Source: Erwinia sp. 198
Lineage (GTDB): Bacteria; Pseudomonadota; Gammaproteobacteria; Enterobacterales; Enterobacteriaceae
DNA length: 64,000 nt
Direction: 5' to 3'
Assembly: GCF_003937915.1 (NCBI RefSeq)
Contig: NZ_RHUM01000006.1
Span: forward strand, 186,001-250,000
Position 1 is the first letter of the stretch. Each line of letters begins with the position of its first letter. The translations under genes were made by a program, and so were the position numbers. Below are positions 19,152 through 29,542 of this stretch, piece by piece. Below the pieces are notes generated by a model. It was not told the origin of the DNA. It made no database searches and saw nothing but the letters and a program-made list of their open reading frames with translations.

Positions 19152-21121
19152 AAAATTCCGCGCGTTTTCCTGTGTTCTTCTTAACGCTGCTGTTCGCACT
19201 GGCGCTGGGCCTGACCGGCTATAACTTCAGCCAGCATCTTGATCCGACGCTGTGGTTCAGCGCGATAAAAGCCGCCGGTCCCGAAAGCGTCAGCCAGATG
19301 GTGTTTCACTACAGCCTGCTGCCGAGGCTGGCACTGTCGCTGCTGGTAGGCGCCGGGCTTGGGTTAGTGGGCCTGCTCTTCCAGCAGGTGCTGCGCAATC
19401 CATTAGCAGAGCCAACCACGCTTGGGGTCGCCACCGGCGCGCAGCTTGGCCTGACCATTGCCGCGCTCTGGAGCCTGCCGCTATTTGACCAACAGTTTGC
19501 CGCTATGCTTGGCGCGCTGGCGATCGGGCTGATTGTGTTTGGCATCGCCTGGGGGAAGAGGCTTTCTCCGGTCACGCTGATCCTGGCCGGCCTGGTGATG
19601 TCGCTCTATTGCGGCGCGGTTAATCAGCTTATCGGCCTGTTTAATCACGACAGGCTGCAGAATATCTTTTTATGGGGAACCGGCTCGCTGAACCAGATGG
19701 ACTGGCGTAACGTCGAATTCCTGTGGCCGAAGCTGCTGACGGGCTTTGTGCTGGCGCTGCTGTTACGCAGGCCGATGACGCTGATGGGGCTGGACGACGG
19801 CGTGGCGAAGAATCTGGGGCTGGCGCTGTCGCTGGCCCGCTTAAGCGTGCTGGCGCTGGCTATTGTGCTCAGCGCACAGCTGGTAAACGCGGCGGGGGTA
19901 ATCGGCTTTATCGGCCTTTTTGCGCCGCTGCTGGCAAAAATGCTGGGCGCAAGACGGCTGCTCAGCCGGATGCTGCTGGCGCCGTTTATCGGCATGTTGC
20001 TGCTTTGGCTGGCCGATCAGAGCGTGATCTGGCTCAGCTGTCGCTGGCAGGAAATATCAACCGGTACGGCAACCGCGATTATTGGCGCGCCGCTGCTGCT
20101 GTGGTTGCTGCCGCGCCTGCGTACCGCTTCCGCGCCGCCCGCGCTGGATCGGGGCGATCGCGTGCCGGTCGAGCGCCACGGCCTGCTGTTGTGGTGTCTG
20201 TGCGGCGTGGCGCTGCTGTTGGCACTGGGCGCCGTGGCCCTAAGCTTCGGACGCGGCGCTGACGGCTGGACGTGGGCAAGCGGCGAGCTGTGGCAGCAAT
20301 TGTTGCCCTGGCGAATGCCGCGACTGGCGGCGGCGCTGGCGACGGGCATGATGCTGGGCGCGGCTGGCTGCCTGGTGCAGCGCCTGACCGGCAACCCGAT
20401 GGCCAGTCCGGAAGTGCTGGGCATCAGCTCCGGCGCCGCCTTTGGCGTGGTGGTGATGCTGTTTCTGGTGCCCGGCGACGCCTTCGGCTGGCTGCTGCCC
20501 GCCGGCAGCCTGGGCGCGGCGATCACGCTGCTGATTATTACTCTTGTGGGCGGGCGCGGCGGCTTCTCACCCGAACGTATGCTGCTGGCGGGCATGGCGT
20601 TGAGTACCGCCTTTGCCACTCTGCTGATGCTGCTGATGGCCAGCGGCGATCCGCGTATGGCCGGGCTGATGACGTGGATTTCCGGCTCGACCTATAGCGT
20701 GAGCGGCGAGCAGGCGATCAGGACGATAATCGTGGCGGCCGTGCTGCTGGCGCTGACGCCGCTGTGCCGTCGCTGGCTGACGCTGTTGCCGTTAGGCGGC
20801 GAAACGGCTCGCTCGCTGGGCGTGGCGCTGAAAACCTCGCGAATGGCGCTGCTGCTGCTGGCGGCGGCGCTGACGGCGGCGGCCACGCTGACCATCGGGC
20901 CGCTGAGCTTTGTCGGGCTGATGGCACCGCATATCGCAAGGATGCTGGGTTTCCGGCGGGCGCTGCCGCAGCTGCTTATCGCCAGTCTGCTTGGCGGCGG
21001 TCTGATGATGATAGCGGACTGGTGCGGACGGATGGTGGCCTTTCCGGCGCAGGTGCCGGCGGGGCTGCTGGCGACCTTTATCGGCGCGCCTTACTTCGTT
21101 TATCTGCTGCGGAAGGTGTGA
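19148..21121 (+). CDS. fhuB: Ferrichrome ABC transporter double-length permease FhuB
   Basis: Inner-membrane channel for hydroxamate siderophores. FhuB is a natural tandem fusion of two FecCD-type permeases with about 20 TM helices, so a single polypeptide replaces the usual dimer. Both halves show the motif set: RNPLAEPTTLGVATGAQ near residue 80, and GNPMASPEVLGISSGAAFG near 420. The coupling regions are IGFIGLFAPLLAK and FVGLMAPHIARML. The ATG at 19148 overlaps the fhuD stop and gives MKNSARFPV (657 residues, E. coli 660). An in-frame start 33 bases upstream lies inside fhuD and was rejected. Confidence 0.97.
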   Translation: MKNSARFPVFFLTLLFALALGLTGYNFSQHLDPTLWFSAIKAAGPESVSQMVFHYSLLPRLALSLLVGAGLGLVGLLFQQVLRNPLAEPTTLGVATGAQLGLTIAALWSLPLFDQQFAAMLGALAIGLIVFGIAWGKRLSPVTLILAGLVMSLYCGAVNQLIGLFNHDRLQNIFLWGTGSLNQMDWRNVEFLWPKLLTGFVLALLLRRPMTLMGLDDGVAKNLGLALSLARLSVLALAIVLSAQLVNAAGVIGFIGLFAPLLAKMLGARRLLSRMLLAPFIGMLLLWLADQSVIWLSCRWQEISTGTATAIIGAPLLLWLLPRLRTASAPPALDRGDRVPVERHGLLLWCLCGVALLLALGAVALSFGRGADGWTWASGELWQQLLPWRMPRLAAALATGMMLGAAGCLVQRLTGNPMASPEVLGISSGAAFGVVVMLFLVPGDAFGWLLPAGSLGAAITLLIITLVGGRGGFSPERMLLAGMALSTAFATLLMLLMASGDPRMAGLMTWISGSTYSVSGEQAIRTIIVAAVLLALTPLCRRWLTLLPLGGETARSLGVALKTSRMALLLLAAALTAAATLTIGPLSFVGLMAPHIARMLGFRRALPQLLIASLLGGGLMMIADWCGRMVAFPAQVPAGLLATFIGAPYFVYLLRKV

Positions 21122-21127
21122 AGGAAA

Positions 21128-21150
21128 GGGCAGCGCCTGGTGCGCTGCCC
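21128..21150 (-). terminator. Stem-loop between convergent fhuB and hemL
   Basis: GGGCAGCGC (21128-21136) and GCGCTGCCC (21142-21150) form a perfect 9-bp stem. On the minus strand it is followed by TTTCCTT, so it probably ends hemL. On the plus strand there is no T-run after it, although it also lies just after fhuB. Confidence 0.65.
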
Positions 21151-21158
21151 GACTACCG

Positions 21159-22442
21159 TTACGCCAGCTTAGCGAAGCTGCGGCGTGCGGCGTCTACCGT
21201 GCGCTGAATATCTTCCTGGCTGTGCGCCAGCGACATAAAGCCCGCTTCAAAAGCGGAAGGGGCGAGGTAAACGCCTTCTTCAAGCATCAGGTGGAAGAAT
21301 TTCTTAAAGCGCTCCACGTCGCACCGGGTTACGTCCTGATAGCTGGTGACCTGGTCGGCTGCGGTAAAGAACAGCCCAAACATGCCGCCAACGTGGTTAA
21401 CCACCAGCGGAACGTTGGTTTCTTCTGCCGCCTGCAGCAGGCCTTCTGCCAGCCGGGTGGTGAGGTCGGTCAGCGTGGCGTGCGTGCCGGGCTTCGCGAT
21501 CTCGCTCAGGCAGGCAAAACCTGCGGCCATCGCAATCGGGTTGCCGGAAAGGGTGCCCGCCTGATAAACCGGCCCCGTCGGTGCCAGCGCTTCCATCACT
21601 TCGCGACGACCGCCAAATGCGCCAACCGGCATCCCGCCGCCGATGATTTTGCCCAGGCAGGTTAAATCCGGCACCACGCCGTAATGTGCCTGCGCGCCAG
21701 CCAACGCTACGCGGAAGCCAGTCATCACTTCGTCGATAATCAGCAGCGCGCCAAATTCGTCGCAGAGCGCGCGCAGGCCTGGCAAAAACTCCGGCAGCGG
21801 CGGGATGCAGTTCATATTGCCCGCGACCGGCTCGACGATGATGCACGCGATTTCATGCGGATACTGCTCAAAAGCGGCGCGCACGGAATCCAGATCGTTA
21901 TAGGTGCAGGTCAGCGTGTGCTTAGCAAAATCGGCCGGTACGCCCGGTGAATTCGGCTGGCCGAGAGTCAGCGCGCCTGAACCGGCTTTCACCAGCAGGT
22001 GGTCGGCATGGCCGTGGTAACAGCCTTCAAATTTGATAATTTTGTCGCGATGGGTAAAACCGCGAGCCAGGCGAATGGCGCTCATCGTTGCTTCGGTGCC
22101 GGAGTTCACCATGCGCACCATGTCCATCGTCGGCACCAGTTCGGTCACCAGCTCGGCCATTTTGACTTCCATTTCGGTCGGCGCGCCAAAGCTCAGGCCG
22201 CGCTCTACGGCTTCGATAACCGCGCTACGGATGGCAGGATGGTTGTGGCCCAACACCATTGGTCCCCAGGAGCCTACATAGTCGATATAGGCTTTGCCGT
22301 CGGCGTCGTAAAGATAAGCGCCGTTAGCGCGTTCGATAAAGAGCGGTACGCCGCCAACGCCGGTGAAGGCGCGTACCGGCGAGTTGACGCCGCCGGGAAT
22401 AACTTGCTGTGCCTGAGCATACAGATTTTCAGACTTACTCAT
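21159..22442 (-). CDS. hemL: Glutamate-1-semialdehyde 2,1-aminomutase HemL
   Basis: PLP enzyme that converts glutamate-1-semialdehyde to 5-aminolevulinate, the last step of the C5 route to haem. The 427 residues match E. coli (426). Conserved features are [10 protein letters not shown], the cofactor region [16 protein letters not shown], the Asp in [12 protein letters not shown], and the PLP lysine in [17 protein letters not shown] (about residue 265). It is monocistronic, convergent with fhuB and divergent from clcA. Confidence 0.98.
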   Translation of the reverse strand: MSKSENLYAQAQQVIPGGVNSPVRAFTGVGGVPLFIERANGAYLYDADGKAYIDYVGSWGPMVLGHNHPAIRSAVIEAVERGLSFGAPTEMEVKMAELVTELVPTMDMVRMVNSGTEATMSAIRLARGFTHRDKIIKFEGCYHGHADHLLVKAGSGALTLGQPNSPGVPADFAKHTLTCTYNDLDSVRAAFEQYPHEIACIIVEPVAGNMNCIPPLPEFLPGLRALCDEFGALLIIDEVMTGFRVALAGAQAHYGVVPDLTCLGKIIGGGMPVGAFGGRREVMEALAPTGPVYQAGTLSGNPIAMAAGFACLSEIAKPGTHATLTDLTTRLAEGLLQAAEETNVPLVVNHVGGMFGLFFTAADQVTSYQDVTRCDVERFKKFFHLMLEEGVYLAPSAFEAGFMSLAHSQEDIQRTVDAARRSFAKLA

Positions 22443-22578
22443 GGTTCCGCTCCTGAGGATGCATTAAGAAAAACCCCGCCATTCTAAGGGAACAGACGGT
22501 CGGGTTGAAAGGCCGCCGGCGCTTTTGACACGAAAGGATCAGCTTTTCCTGGCGACAGCCGCGACGGGATGAGTAAAA

Positions 22579-22601
22579 TATCAGCTTCGCCTGAGCTGAT
22601 A
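22579..22601 (+). promoter_or_regulatory. Perfect hairpin/palindrome immediately before clcA
   Basis: TATCAGCT (22579-22586) and AGCTGATA (22594-22601) are perfect inverted repeats with a 7-base loop. They end 11 bases before the clcA ATG, where the only ribosome-binding site is a weak GGAA. It could be an operator or an RNA hairpin controlling translation. The role is an inference. Confidence 0.4.
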
Positions 22602-22611
22602 CGAATGGAAT

Positions 22612-24045
22612 ATGCAGCAGATAACCTCTTCGTCCGACCAGTTACACGTGGTGCCAGCCCGACGCGGCGACTTTCTCCGCCTGCTATTAAGACGCGATAA
22701 AACGCCGATCGTGGTGTTAATTATGGCAGGCATTGTCGGCCTGCTGGCCGGCCTGGCAGGCGTCGCCTTTGAAAAAGCGGTGCACAGGGTCAGCCACTGG
22801 CGGCTGGCAATGCTGGCAGACGTTGAAAAACACTGGCTCCTGCTGTTTCCGCTGGCGTTTATTCTTTCCGCGCTGCTGGCCGTCGTGGGGTACTATCTGG
22901 TGCGCCGCTTTGCGCCGGAAGCCTCAGGCTCTGGCATTCCGGAAATCGAAGGCGCGCTGGAAGAGCTGAGGCCGGTGCGCTGGTGGCGGGTAATCCCCGT
23001 TAAATTTATCGGCGGCATGGGAACACTGGGCGCGGGCATGGTGCTGGGACGCGAAGGGCCGACGGTGCAGCTGGGCGGCAACATCGGACGCATGGTGCTG
23101 GATATTTTCCGCATGAAAAGCGCCGAGGCCCGGCACTCTTTGCTGGCTACCGGCGCCGCTGCCGGGCTTTCAGCCGCGTTTAACGCGCCGCTGGCGGGCA
23201 TTCTGTTTATCATCGAAGAGATGCGCCTGCAGTTTCGCTACAGCGTGATTTCTATCAAGGCCGTGTTTATCGGCGTTATTATGTCGAGCATCGTGTTCCG
23301 CATTTTCAACGGCGAACATGCGGTGATCGCCGTCGGTAAACTTTCCAACTCGCCGGTCAACACGCTCTGGCTCTACCTGCTGCTGGGCATGATTTTCGGC
23401 ATCGTCGGCGTGGCGTTTAACGCGCTGATTTTTAAAACACAGGATATGTTTCAGCGCCTCCACGGCGGCAACCTGAAAAAAATTCTGATTATCGGTGCCA
23501 TGCTGGGCGGTCTTTGTGGCGTGCTTGGCGTCATCGAGCCGGAGGCGGCAGGCGGCGGCTTTGAGCTGATCCCCATCGCGGCGGCCGGTCAGTATACCGT
23601 GGGCACGCTGCTGTTTATTTTTATCGCGCGCATGGCGACTACACTGCTCTGCTTTGGTTCCGGCGCGCCGGGCGGCATTTTCGCCCCGATGCTGGCGCTG
23701 GGCACGCTGCTGGGCACCGCGTTCGGCATGGCCAGCGCCTCGCTGTTTCCTGCTTATCATCTGGAAGTGGGGACGTTTGCTATTGCCGGCATGGGCGCAC
23801 TGTTTGCCGCTTCGGTCAGGGCGCCGCTTACCGGCATCGTGCTGGTGCTGGAAATGACCGATAATTATCAGCTTATTCTGCCGATGATTATCACCTGCCT
23901 TGGGGCAACCTTACTGGCGCAGTTTCTCGGCGGCAAACCGCTGTATTCCTCACTGCTGGCGCGCACGCTGGAAAAACAGCAGCAGGCTGATGACGCGGTA
24001 GCAGCGGCTGCTAATACCACAAGCGACAAACAGGCGCATACTTGA
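22612..24045 (+). CDS. clcA: H+/Cl- exchange transporter ClcA
   Basis: CLC-family antiporter (2 Cl- for 1 H+) that supports extreme acid resistance in E. coli. All selectivity segments are present: GSGIPE, GREGP with the external gating Glu, GAPGGIFAP, and the central Tyr region [13 protein letters not shown] near the end. The internal proton glutamate appears in [12 protein letters not shown]. It has 477 residues (E. coli 473), with variation mainly at the two termini. It is divergent from hemL and is followed by erpA 78 bases downstream. Confidence 0.96.
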   Translation: MQQITSSSDQLHVVPARRGDFLRLLLRRDKTPIVVLIMAGIVGLLAGLAGVAFEKAVHRVSHWRLAMLADVEKHWLLLFPLAFILSALLAVVGYYLVRRFAPEASGSGIPEIEGALEELRPVRWWRVIPVKFIGGMGTLGAGMVLGREGPTVQLGGNIGRMVLDIFRMKSAEARHSLLATGAAAGLSAAFNAPLAGILFIIEEMRLQFRYSVISIKAVFIGVIMSSIVFRIFNGEHAVIAVGKLSNSPVNTLWLYLLLGMIFGIVGVAFNALIFKTQDMFQRLHGGNLKKILIIGAMLGGLCGVLGVIEPEAAGGGFELIPIAAAGQYTVGTLLFIFIARMATTLLCFGSGAPGGIFAPMLALGTLLGTAFGMASASLFPAYHLEVGTFAIAGMGALFAASVRAPLTGIVLVLEMTDNYQLILPMIITCLGATLLAQFLGGKPLYSSLLARTLEKQQQADDAVAAAANTTSDKQAHT

Positions 24046-24123
24046 TTGCTATACTGGTGTGTAAGATAATGGTGCGATTAATGGTCGAATTCTGACCGGC
24101 CCGAGTGCCTGATGGAGTATGAA

Positions 24124-24468
24124 ATGAGTGAAGATGTAGCTCTGCCCCTGCAGTTTACCGAAGCAGCGGCCAGTAAAGTTAAAAACCTGATCTCAGATGA
24201 AGAGAATCCCGATCTGAAACTGCGCGTCTATATTACCGGCGGCGGTTGCAGCGGCTTCCAGTACGGCTTCACCTTTGACGATAAGGTCAACGATGGCGAT
24301 ATGACGATTGAAAAATCGGGCGTGGCGCTGGTGGTGGATCCTATGAGCCTGCAATATCTGGTTGGCGGCTCGGTGGACTATACCGAAGGACTGGAAGGCT
24401 CGCGTTTTATCGTGACTAACCCGAACGCCAAAACCACCTGCGGCTGCGGTTCTTCTTTCAGTATCTGA
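24124..24468 (+). CDS. erpA: Iron-sulfur cluster insertion protein ErpA
   Basis: A-type Fe-S carrier that delivers clusters to apo-proteins such as IspG of the isoprenoid pathway. The three conserved cysteines are in [11 protein letters not shown] and [11 protein letters not shown]. The start at 24124 (MSEDVALPL) follows GGAG and gives 114 residues as in E. coli. An in-frame ATG 12 bases earlier adds only MEYE. A bidirectional terminator follows. Confidence 0.97.
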   Translation: MSEDVALPLQFTEAAASKVKNLISDEENPDLKLRVYITGGGCSGFQYGFTFDDKVNDGDMTIEKSGVALVVDPMSLQYLVGGSVDYTEGLEGSRFIVTNPNAKTTCGCGSSFSI

Positions 24469-24472
24469 ATAA

Positions 24473-24500
24473 AAAACCCCGACGTTGCCGCCGGGGTTTT
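24473..24500. terminator. Bidirectional terminator between erpA and the small secreted protein gene
   Basis: AAAACCCC (24473-24480) and GGGGTTTT (24493-24500) pair around a 12-base loop. On the minus strand the stem runs into six Ts, and on the plus strand into four, so it can end both convergent genes. Confidence 0.85.
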
Positions 24501-24503
24501 GAC

Positions 24504-24758
24504 TTACCATTCTACAGTGACCAGTTTCGACTTCTGGCGCGTTTCGCGGTTAGACGAAATGGCCGTCTGCGTGACTTTCGGCTGTGCGGCTCTTTGTTGG
24601 CCGCAATCCACTGCAGGTGTTCTTGCTGTGATAGTACTCTGCCCGTCAATGTGACATTGGGAGTAAATGGTCAGCCTGACGCCAATGCTGCCGGTAATGG
24701 AAGCAGCCGCCGCCTGACCTGCCATCATCAGGCCTAAGGCCATATAAACGGCTTTCAT
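24504..24758 (-). CDS. Small secreted protein of unknown function (84 residues)
   Basis: Not recognised as a named family. From ATG 24758 (CAGGAAAC upstream) it encodes a Sec signal peptide, MKAVYMALGLMMAGQAAAA. About 65 mature residues follow, starting SITGSIGVRLTIYSQC, with two cysteines that could form a disulfide and the C-terminus KSKLVTVEW. The N-terminal strand pattern and aromatic end recall spore-coat-U or fimbrial-type subunits, but the protein is far too short to be a complete one. It sits where E. coli has yadS. Longer in-frame starts (to 24917) have no signal sequence and reach back to 19 bases from btuF. Confidence 0.65.
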   Translation of the reverse strand: MKAVYMALGLMMAGQAAAASITGSIGVRLTIYSQCHIDGQSTITARTPAVDCGQQRAAQPKVTQTAISSNRETRQKSKLVTVEW

Positions 24759-24895
24759 TGCTGTAGTTTCCTGGTGTAAAAGGGCAAAGCCCTGAAATGC
24801 CGGGCGGCGCTTATAACAGCCTTGCCGCCTCGTAATTAGGTTAACGACCATCTTCGCTGGAACTTTAACCGACTTTAGTACAGGGTTCTGCCGTC

Positions 24896-25669
24896 TCAGG
24901 GCTGCAATTGACTGCACAATGCCCGTGCAGCCTGAAGAATGCGCGGGCCGGGCCGGCTGAGCCAGTCATCATTTATTACAATTACCTGCGCATTGAGCTG
25001 CGGCCGCCAGAAGGCGCTGACGGCGGCGGCATCACCGCCGGTCACGATGGCCTGCGGATGCCGCATCAAAACCTGTTCGCGGCTGACCTGAGGCCAGGCG
25101 ACGCGGCTGTCGGCAAAGATGTTTTCGCCGCCGCACAGCTGTACAATTTCGTTTTGCAGCGTATTGCGCGAGGCGGTGAAAAGCGGCCGCTGGCCAAACT
25201 GTAAAAATACCGACACTTTGCGTGCGTGCTGATAACGCTTTTTCAGGACATCCCACTGCTGCTGTAGCGCCGCCGCCTGCCTGTCAGCCTGTTGCGGATG
25301 TGGGCTGAAGATTTTAAGATCGCGCACGGCGGCAATCATCTCGCCAATCGTGGCTGGTGCCAGCCACACCACCTTAATACCGAAGGCCGCCAGCTGATCG
25401 ACCTGTCGCTGTGGATTTCCTTCGCGCCAGGCGAGCACCACATCCGGCTTTAAGCTGATGATGCGTTCAACGTTAATTCCCTGCCAGTTCGCCACCTGTT
25501 CGATAGCGGCGGCAGCAGGGGGAAAGTCGGAATAAGCGCTGACGGCGACAGGGGTGATGCCTGCGGCAAAAGCCAGTTCGGTCAGGTTTGGCGCAAGGGT
25601 GATAACGCGGGGCGCGGCGGCTGCCGCTCCGTAACAGAGCAGCAGCAATAAGGTGAAAAGCTTAGCCAC
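24896..25669 (-). CDS. btuF: Vitamin B12 periplasmic binding protein BtuF
   Basis: Periplasmic cobalamin carrier for the BtuCD importer. A signal peptide ending AAAAA precedes [18 protein letters not shown]. The class III binding fold shows [31 protein letters not shown] and PQAIVTGG. The 257 residues compare with 266 in E. coli. The start overlaps the end of mtnN by 8 bases, so the two are probably co-translated. btuC and btuD are not in the window. Confidence 0.95.
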   Translation of the reverse strand: MAKLFTLLLLLCYGAAAAAPRVITLAPNLTELAFAAGITPVAVSAYSDFPPAAAAIEQVANWQGINVERIISLKPDVVLAWREGNPQRQVDQLAAFGIKVVWLAPATIGEMIAAVRDLKIFSPHPQQADRQAAALQQQWDVLKKRYQHARKVSVFLQFGQRPLFTASRNTLQNEIVQLCGGENIFADSRVAWPQVSREQVLMRHPQAIVTGGDAAAVSAFWRPQLNAQVIVINDDWLSRPGPRILQAARALCSQLQP

Positions 25670-26357
25670 GAAGATGGGTCAGCAGCGTTTCCACCAGCAG
25701 TGATGACTGCCTGGCGGCAACGGTCAGAAACTCGTCAAAGCTCAGATGCGACTCCTGGTCGGCCACGTCGGAAATGGCTCGTACCACTACGAACGGCGTG
25801 CCGAACTGGTGACAAACGTGAGCGATAGCCGTCGCTTCCATCTCTACGCCTACGGCCTGCGGGAAAGTGGTACGAATGCGCGCCAGCGGTTCGGCACCGT
25901 TAATAAAGGCATCGCCGCTCACGACCAGGCCGCGTACGGCGTTCAGGCCAAGCTTAGCAATGCAGCTTTCCGCCGCGGCAATCAGTTTATCATCGGCCGC
26001 GAAGGCGGCCGGACAGCCTGCCATCTGGCCCGGCTCGTAGCCGAAAGCGGTGACGTCGGCATCGTGATAGCGCACCTCGTCGGATACCACGATATCGCCG
26101 ACTTTCAGCGTGGAGGCCAGACCGCCTGCGGAACCGGTATTGATCACAAAATCCGGTTTGCACAGCTCCAGCAGCAGCGTGGTGCCCATTGCTGCAGAGA
26201 CTTTGCCAATACCTGATTTCAGCAGGGCAACCTCAACGCCGTTCAGCGTGCCGGTATAGATCTCGCAACCGGCCAGCGCGATAGTCTGGCGGTTTTCAAT
26301 TTTATCGCGCAGCAGGGTAACTTCCTGCTCCATCGCGCCAATAATGCCTGCTTTCAT
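25662..26357 (-). CDS. mtnN: 5'-methylthioadenosine/S-adenosylhomocysteine nucleosidase MtnN
   Basis: Hydrolyses MTA and SAH to adenine plus methylthioribose or S-ribosylhomocysteine, which feed methionine salvage and AI-2 production. The 231 residues match E. coli (232). Catalytic segments are MEQEV at the start, [22 protein letters not shown] and the catalytic Asp in ISDVAD. Its product methylthioribose is the substrate of the mtnK product encoded at 58419, so the window holds the first three salvage enzymes. It is divergent from dgt. Confidence 0.97.
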   Translation of the reverse strand: MKAGIIGAMEQEVTLLRDKIENRQTIALAGCEIYTGTLNGVEVALLKSGIGKVSAAMGTTLLLELCKPDFVINTGSAGGLASTLKVGDIVVSDEVRYHDADVTAFGYEPGQMAGCPAAFAADDKLIAAAESCIAKLGLNAVRGLVVSGDAFINGAEPLARIRTTFPQAVGVEMEATAIAHVCHQFGTPFVVVRAISDVADQESHLSFDEFLTVAARQSSLLVETLLTHLRG

Positions 26358-26445
26358 AGGAATGCTCGCTGTTGTTGTGGAAGTTGTTCAATGTAGTGCA
26401 TAGTTTATCATGATTAGCAGGTTTAACTCATCAGGGCGGGCTATT

Positions 26446-27960
26446 ATGACAGCGACAGATTTCAGGACGAAATTCAGTTTCGAGCGGCCCTTTAATAACC
26501 GCGAAAAGCCCGAAGGCGAATATTATATTACCCGCCATTTTGAAAGCGATCGTGGGCGTATTATTAATTCGGCGGCTATTCGGCGACTTCAGCAAAAAAC
26601 GCAGGTCTTTCCTCTGGAGCGAAACGCCGCCGTGCGCTCGCGGCTGACGCATTCGCTGGAGGTACAGCAGACCGGCCGCTACATCGTGAAAGAAGTGCTT
26701 CAGGCACTGCGCAAGCAGCCTGGCGGGCTGGAAAAGTACGGCCTGGCCGATTTAACCGGCGCCTTTGAAAGCCTGGTGGAAATGGCCTGCCTGCTGCATG
26801 ACGTCGGTAATCCACCGTTTGGCCATTTTGGCGAGGCGGCGATCAACGACTGGTTCCGTGTGAATTTGCCCGGGTTGCTGACCGAGCCGCAGGAGGCCGG
26901 GGTTGATGACAGCGAGCAGAACGAAAAATTCCTCGCCATGAATGCCCGCCTTCGTCAGGATCTTTGCCATTTTGAGGGCAACGCACAGGCTATTCGCCTG
27001 GTGCATACGCTGCTTCAGCTTAATCTTTCCTATGTACAGGTCGCCTGCATTTTAAAATACACGGCGCCGGCCTGGTTTCAGGGCGAAAAACCGCCGCAGT
27101 TTAGTACGCTGATGAAAAAGCCAGGCTATTATCTTTCCGAAGAGAAGTACGTTGCCGATCTGCTCAGGGCGACCAACACTCAGCAATATCATCGTTTTCC
27201 GCTGACCTATATTATGGAAGCCGCCGACGATATCTCTTATTGTATTGCCGACCTGGACGACGCCGTTGAAAAAGCGATTTTCAGCGTCGACCAACTTTAT
27301 CAGTTTTTAGAAGACGAGTGGACGCTGCTGCGAAAAAACAAAAAGGTCACCTCTGACGAACTCTTTGTAAAGATTGTCGGCTTTGCTTACACCGAAGCGC
27401 AAAGTAAAGAGCGCTATCGCAGCCGAAGCGATACCTTTTTTATGAAGCTTCGCGTTAAAGTACAGTCCGCATTGGTCGAGCACGCCGTTAAACGATTTGT
27501 CGATAATATTGGGCCAATCTGGCAGGGAAGTTTTAATCATTCGCTGCTGGAAGATGACGGCGATGAAAACCAGCTGTTGAATCTGTTTAAAAAAGTTGCC
27601 AGAAAGCACGTATTTAATCATCCGGAAGTCGAACAGCTGGAGCTGCAGGGTTATCGGGTGATAAAAGGCCTGCTGGATATTTATAAGCCCTTATTACAGC
27701 TTTCTTATCAGGATTTTAACATGCTGATAAATGAGGATTTCCATCCAGACTACCCAATTGAAACACGGCTGTTTCATAAATTATCCGGCAAACACCGAAA
27801 AGCTTATTCGGTACACATGAAAAACCTGAAGATCGAACAGCGATTTGAACGTCTGCTCTGGGAGCGTTATTATCGGGCGCGTTTGCTGCAGGATTATGTC
27901 AGCGGCATGACCGATCTTTATGCCTGGGACGAATATCGTCGTTTGATGGCAGTGGAATAA
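26446..27960 (+). CDS. dgt: Deoxyguanosinetriphosphate triphosphohydrolase Dgt
   Basis: HD-domain enzyme that hydrolyses dGTP to deoxyguanosine and tripolyphosphate. Motifs are [26 protein letters not shown], shown here only in part ([10 protein letters not shown]), then [28 protein letters not shown] and [17 protein letters not shown]. The ATG at 26446 ([10 protein letters not shown]) gives 504 residues (E. coli 505). A start 36 bases earlier is possible but unconserved. Codon choice is visibly more A/T-rich than in adjacent genes (many TTT, TAT and AAA). Confidence 0.95.
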   Translation: MTATDFRTKFSFERPFNNREKPEGEYYITRHFESDRGRIINSAAIRRLQQKTQVFPLERNAAVRSRLTHSLEVQQTGRYIVKEVLQALRKQPGGLEKYGLADLTGAFESLVEMACLLHDVGNPPFGHFGEAAINDWFRVNLPGLLTEPQEAGVDDSEQNEKFLAMNARLRQDLCHFEGNAQAIRLVHTLLQLNLSYVQVACILKYTAPAWFQGEKPPQFSTLMKKPGYYLSEEKYVADLLRATNTQQYHRFPLTYIMEAADDISYCIADLDDAVEKAIFSVDQLYQFLEDEWTLLRKNKKVTSDELFVKIVGFAYTEAQSKERYRSRSDTFFMKLRVKVQSALVEHAVKRFVDNIGPIWQGSFNHSLLEDDGDENQLLNLFKKVARKHVFNHPEVEQLELQGYRVIKGLLDIYKPLLQLSYQDFNMLINEDFHPDYPIETRLFHKLSGKHRKAYSVHMKNLKIEQRFERLLWERYYRARLLQDYVSGMTDLYAWDEYRRLMAVE

Positions 27961-28025
27961 GCGTTTTTCCCGGCGGGTTTGTAAAGGCAGAGAATATTTT
28001 TTTACTTTTCGCTGAAACTTATACA

Positions 28026-28053
28026 TGAACTTAGCGTTAAAAAATGACTCTTA
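28026..28053 (+). promoter_or_regulatory. Sigma-E promoter of degP
   Basis: TGAACTT (28026-28032), a 16-base spacer, then TCTTA (28049-28053) fits the extracytoplasmic sigma-E consensus (GGAACTT, about 16, TCnnA). It lies about 50 bases before the degP ATG. degP is an established sigma-E regulon member. Confidence 0.72.
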
Positions 28054-28105
28054 CCAGCACGTCCGCTGCACGTTTCGCCTATCAGAACAGAAGAGAATCA
28101 GACGC

Positions 28106-29533
28106 ATGAAAAAAACACTTTTAGCCAGCGCGCTGGCCCTGAGCCTGGGAATGGCCATGGGCCCGCTGACCGCTACGGCCGCAGAAACGGCTTCCTCTTC
28201 CAGCCAGCAGCTGCCAAGCCTGGCGCCGATGTTAGAAAAAGTGATGCCTTCAGTAGTGAGTATCAACGTTGAAGGAAGCACAACGGTACGCACGCCGCGT
28301 TTACCTCAGCAGTTCCAGCAGTTCTTCGGCGGCAACTCGCCTTTCTGTCAGGATGGTTCGCCTTTCCAGGGATCACCAATGTGTCAGGGCGGCGGTCAGC
28401 AGGGGGGGGCCGATACCCAACAGGAAAAATTCCGCGCGCTGGGTTCAGGCGTAGTAATTAACGCAGAGAAAGGCTATGTCGTCACCAATAACCACGTAGT
28501 CGATAACGCAACGAAAATTCAGGTGCAGCTGAGCGATGGCCGCAAGTACGACGCGAAGGTCATCGGCAAAGATCCGCGTTCCGATATTGCGCTGATCCAG
28601 CTTAAAGATGCGAAGAACCTTACGGCGATCAAGATTGCGGATTCCGATAACCTTCGCGTCGGCGACTATACCGTGGCGATTGGCAACCCCTATGGGCTGG
28701 GCGAAACCGTTACCTCCGGCATCGTTTCCGCGCTGGGCCGCAGCGGCCTGAACGTGGAAAACTATGAAAACTTTATTCAGACGGATGCGGCTATCAACCG
28801 GGGCAACTCCGGCGGGGCGCTGGTAAATCTGAACGGCGAGCTGATCGGTATTAACACCGCCATTCTGGCACCGGACGGCGGTAACATCGGCATCGGCTTC
28901 GCTATTCCAAGCGATATGGTGAAAAACCTGACGGCGCAGATGGTAGAGTATGGCCAGGTGAAACGCGGCGAGCTGGGGATCATGGGCACCGAGCTGAACT
29001 CAGAGCTGGCGAAAGCGATGAAGGTGGACGCGCAGCGCGGCGCCTTTGTCAGCCAGGTACTGCCGAATTCTTCGGCGGCGAAGGCGGGCGTAAAAGCGGG
29101 CGACGTGGTGATTTCCATTAACGGCAAGCAGATTTCCAGCTTTGCAGCGCTGCGCGCGCAGGTCGGATCGCTGCCGGTCGGCACTAAAATGGCGTTGGGG
29201 CTGATCCGCGAGGGTAAACCGATGACGGTCAACGTTGAGCTGCAGCAAAGTTCGCAGGCTAAAGTCGATTCCGGCAATATCTATGTTGGTATCGAGGGCG
29301 CCGATCTCAGTAACTACGATGCAAAAGGCATGAAGGGCGTGAAGGTCAATGACGTTAAGGCGGGCTCCGCCGCGGCGCGTATTGGCCTGAAGAAAGACGA
29401 CGTGATTTTGGGCGTTAACCAGCAGGCGGTCGCAAACCTGGGTGAGCTGCGCAAAATCCTCGATGGCAAACCCTCGGTGCTGGCGCTGAACATTCTGCGC
29501 GGCGACGCCTCTATCTACCTGTTAATGCAGTAA
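28106..29533 (+). CDS. degP: Periplasmic serine endoprotease/chaperone DegP
   Basis: Degrades or refolds misfolded envelope proteins and forms hexamers and larger cages. The signal peptide starts MKKTLLASALALS and ends ATAAE. The trypsin-like domain carries the triad in TNNHVVDN (His), DIALIQL (Asp) and NRGNSGGAL (Ser), with the Gln-rich LA loop before it. Two PDZ domains follow (about residues 280-370 and 390-475). The ATG at 28106 gives 475 residues (E. coli 474). The 27 residues upstream in frame are leader sequence containing the promoter. Confidence 0.97.
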   Translation: MKKTLLASALALSLGMAMGPLTATAAETASSSSQQLPSLAPMLEKVMPSVVSINVEGSTTVRTPRLPQQFQQFFGGNSPFCQDGSPFQGSPMCQGGGQQGGADTQQEKFRALGSGVVINAEKGYVVTNNHVVDNATKIQVQLSDGRKYDAKVIGKDPRSDIALIQLKDAKNLTAIKIADSDNLRVGDYTVAIGNPYGLGETVTSGIVSALGRSGLNVENYENFIQTDAAINRGNSGGALVNLNGELIGINTAILAPDGGNIGIGFAIPSDMVKNLTAQMVEYGQVKRGELGIMGTELNSELAKAMKVDAQRGAFVSQVLPNSSAAKAGVKAGDVVISINGKQISSFAALRAQVGSLPVGTKMALGLIREGKPMTVNVELQQSSQAKVDSGNIYVGIEGADLSNYDAKGMKGVKVNDVKAGSAAARIGLKKDDVILGVNQQAVANLGELRKILDGKPSVLALNILRGDASIYLLMQ

Positions 29534-29542
29534 CTTCCTGCC

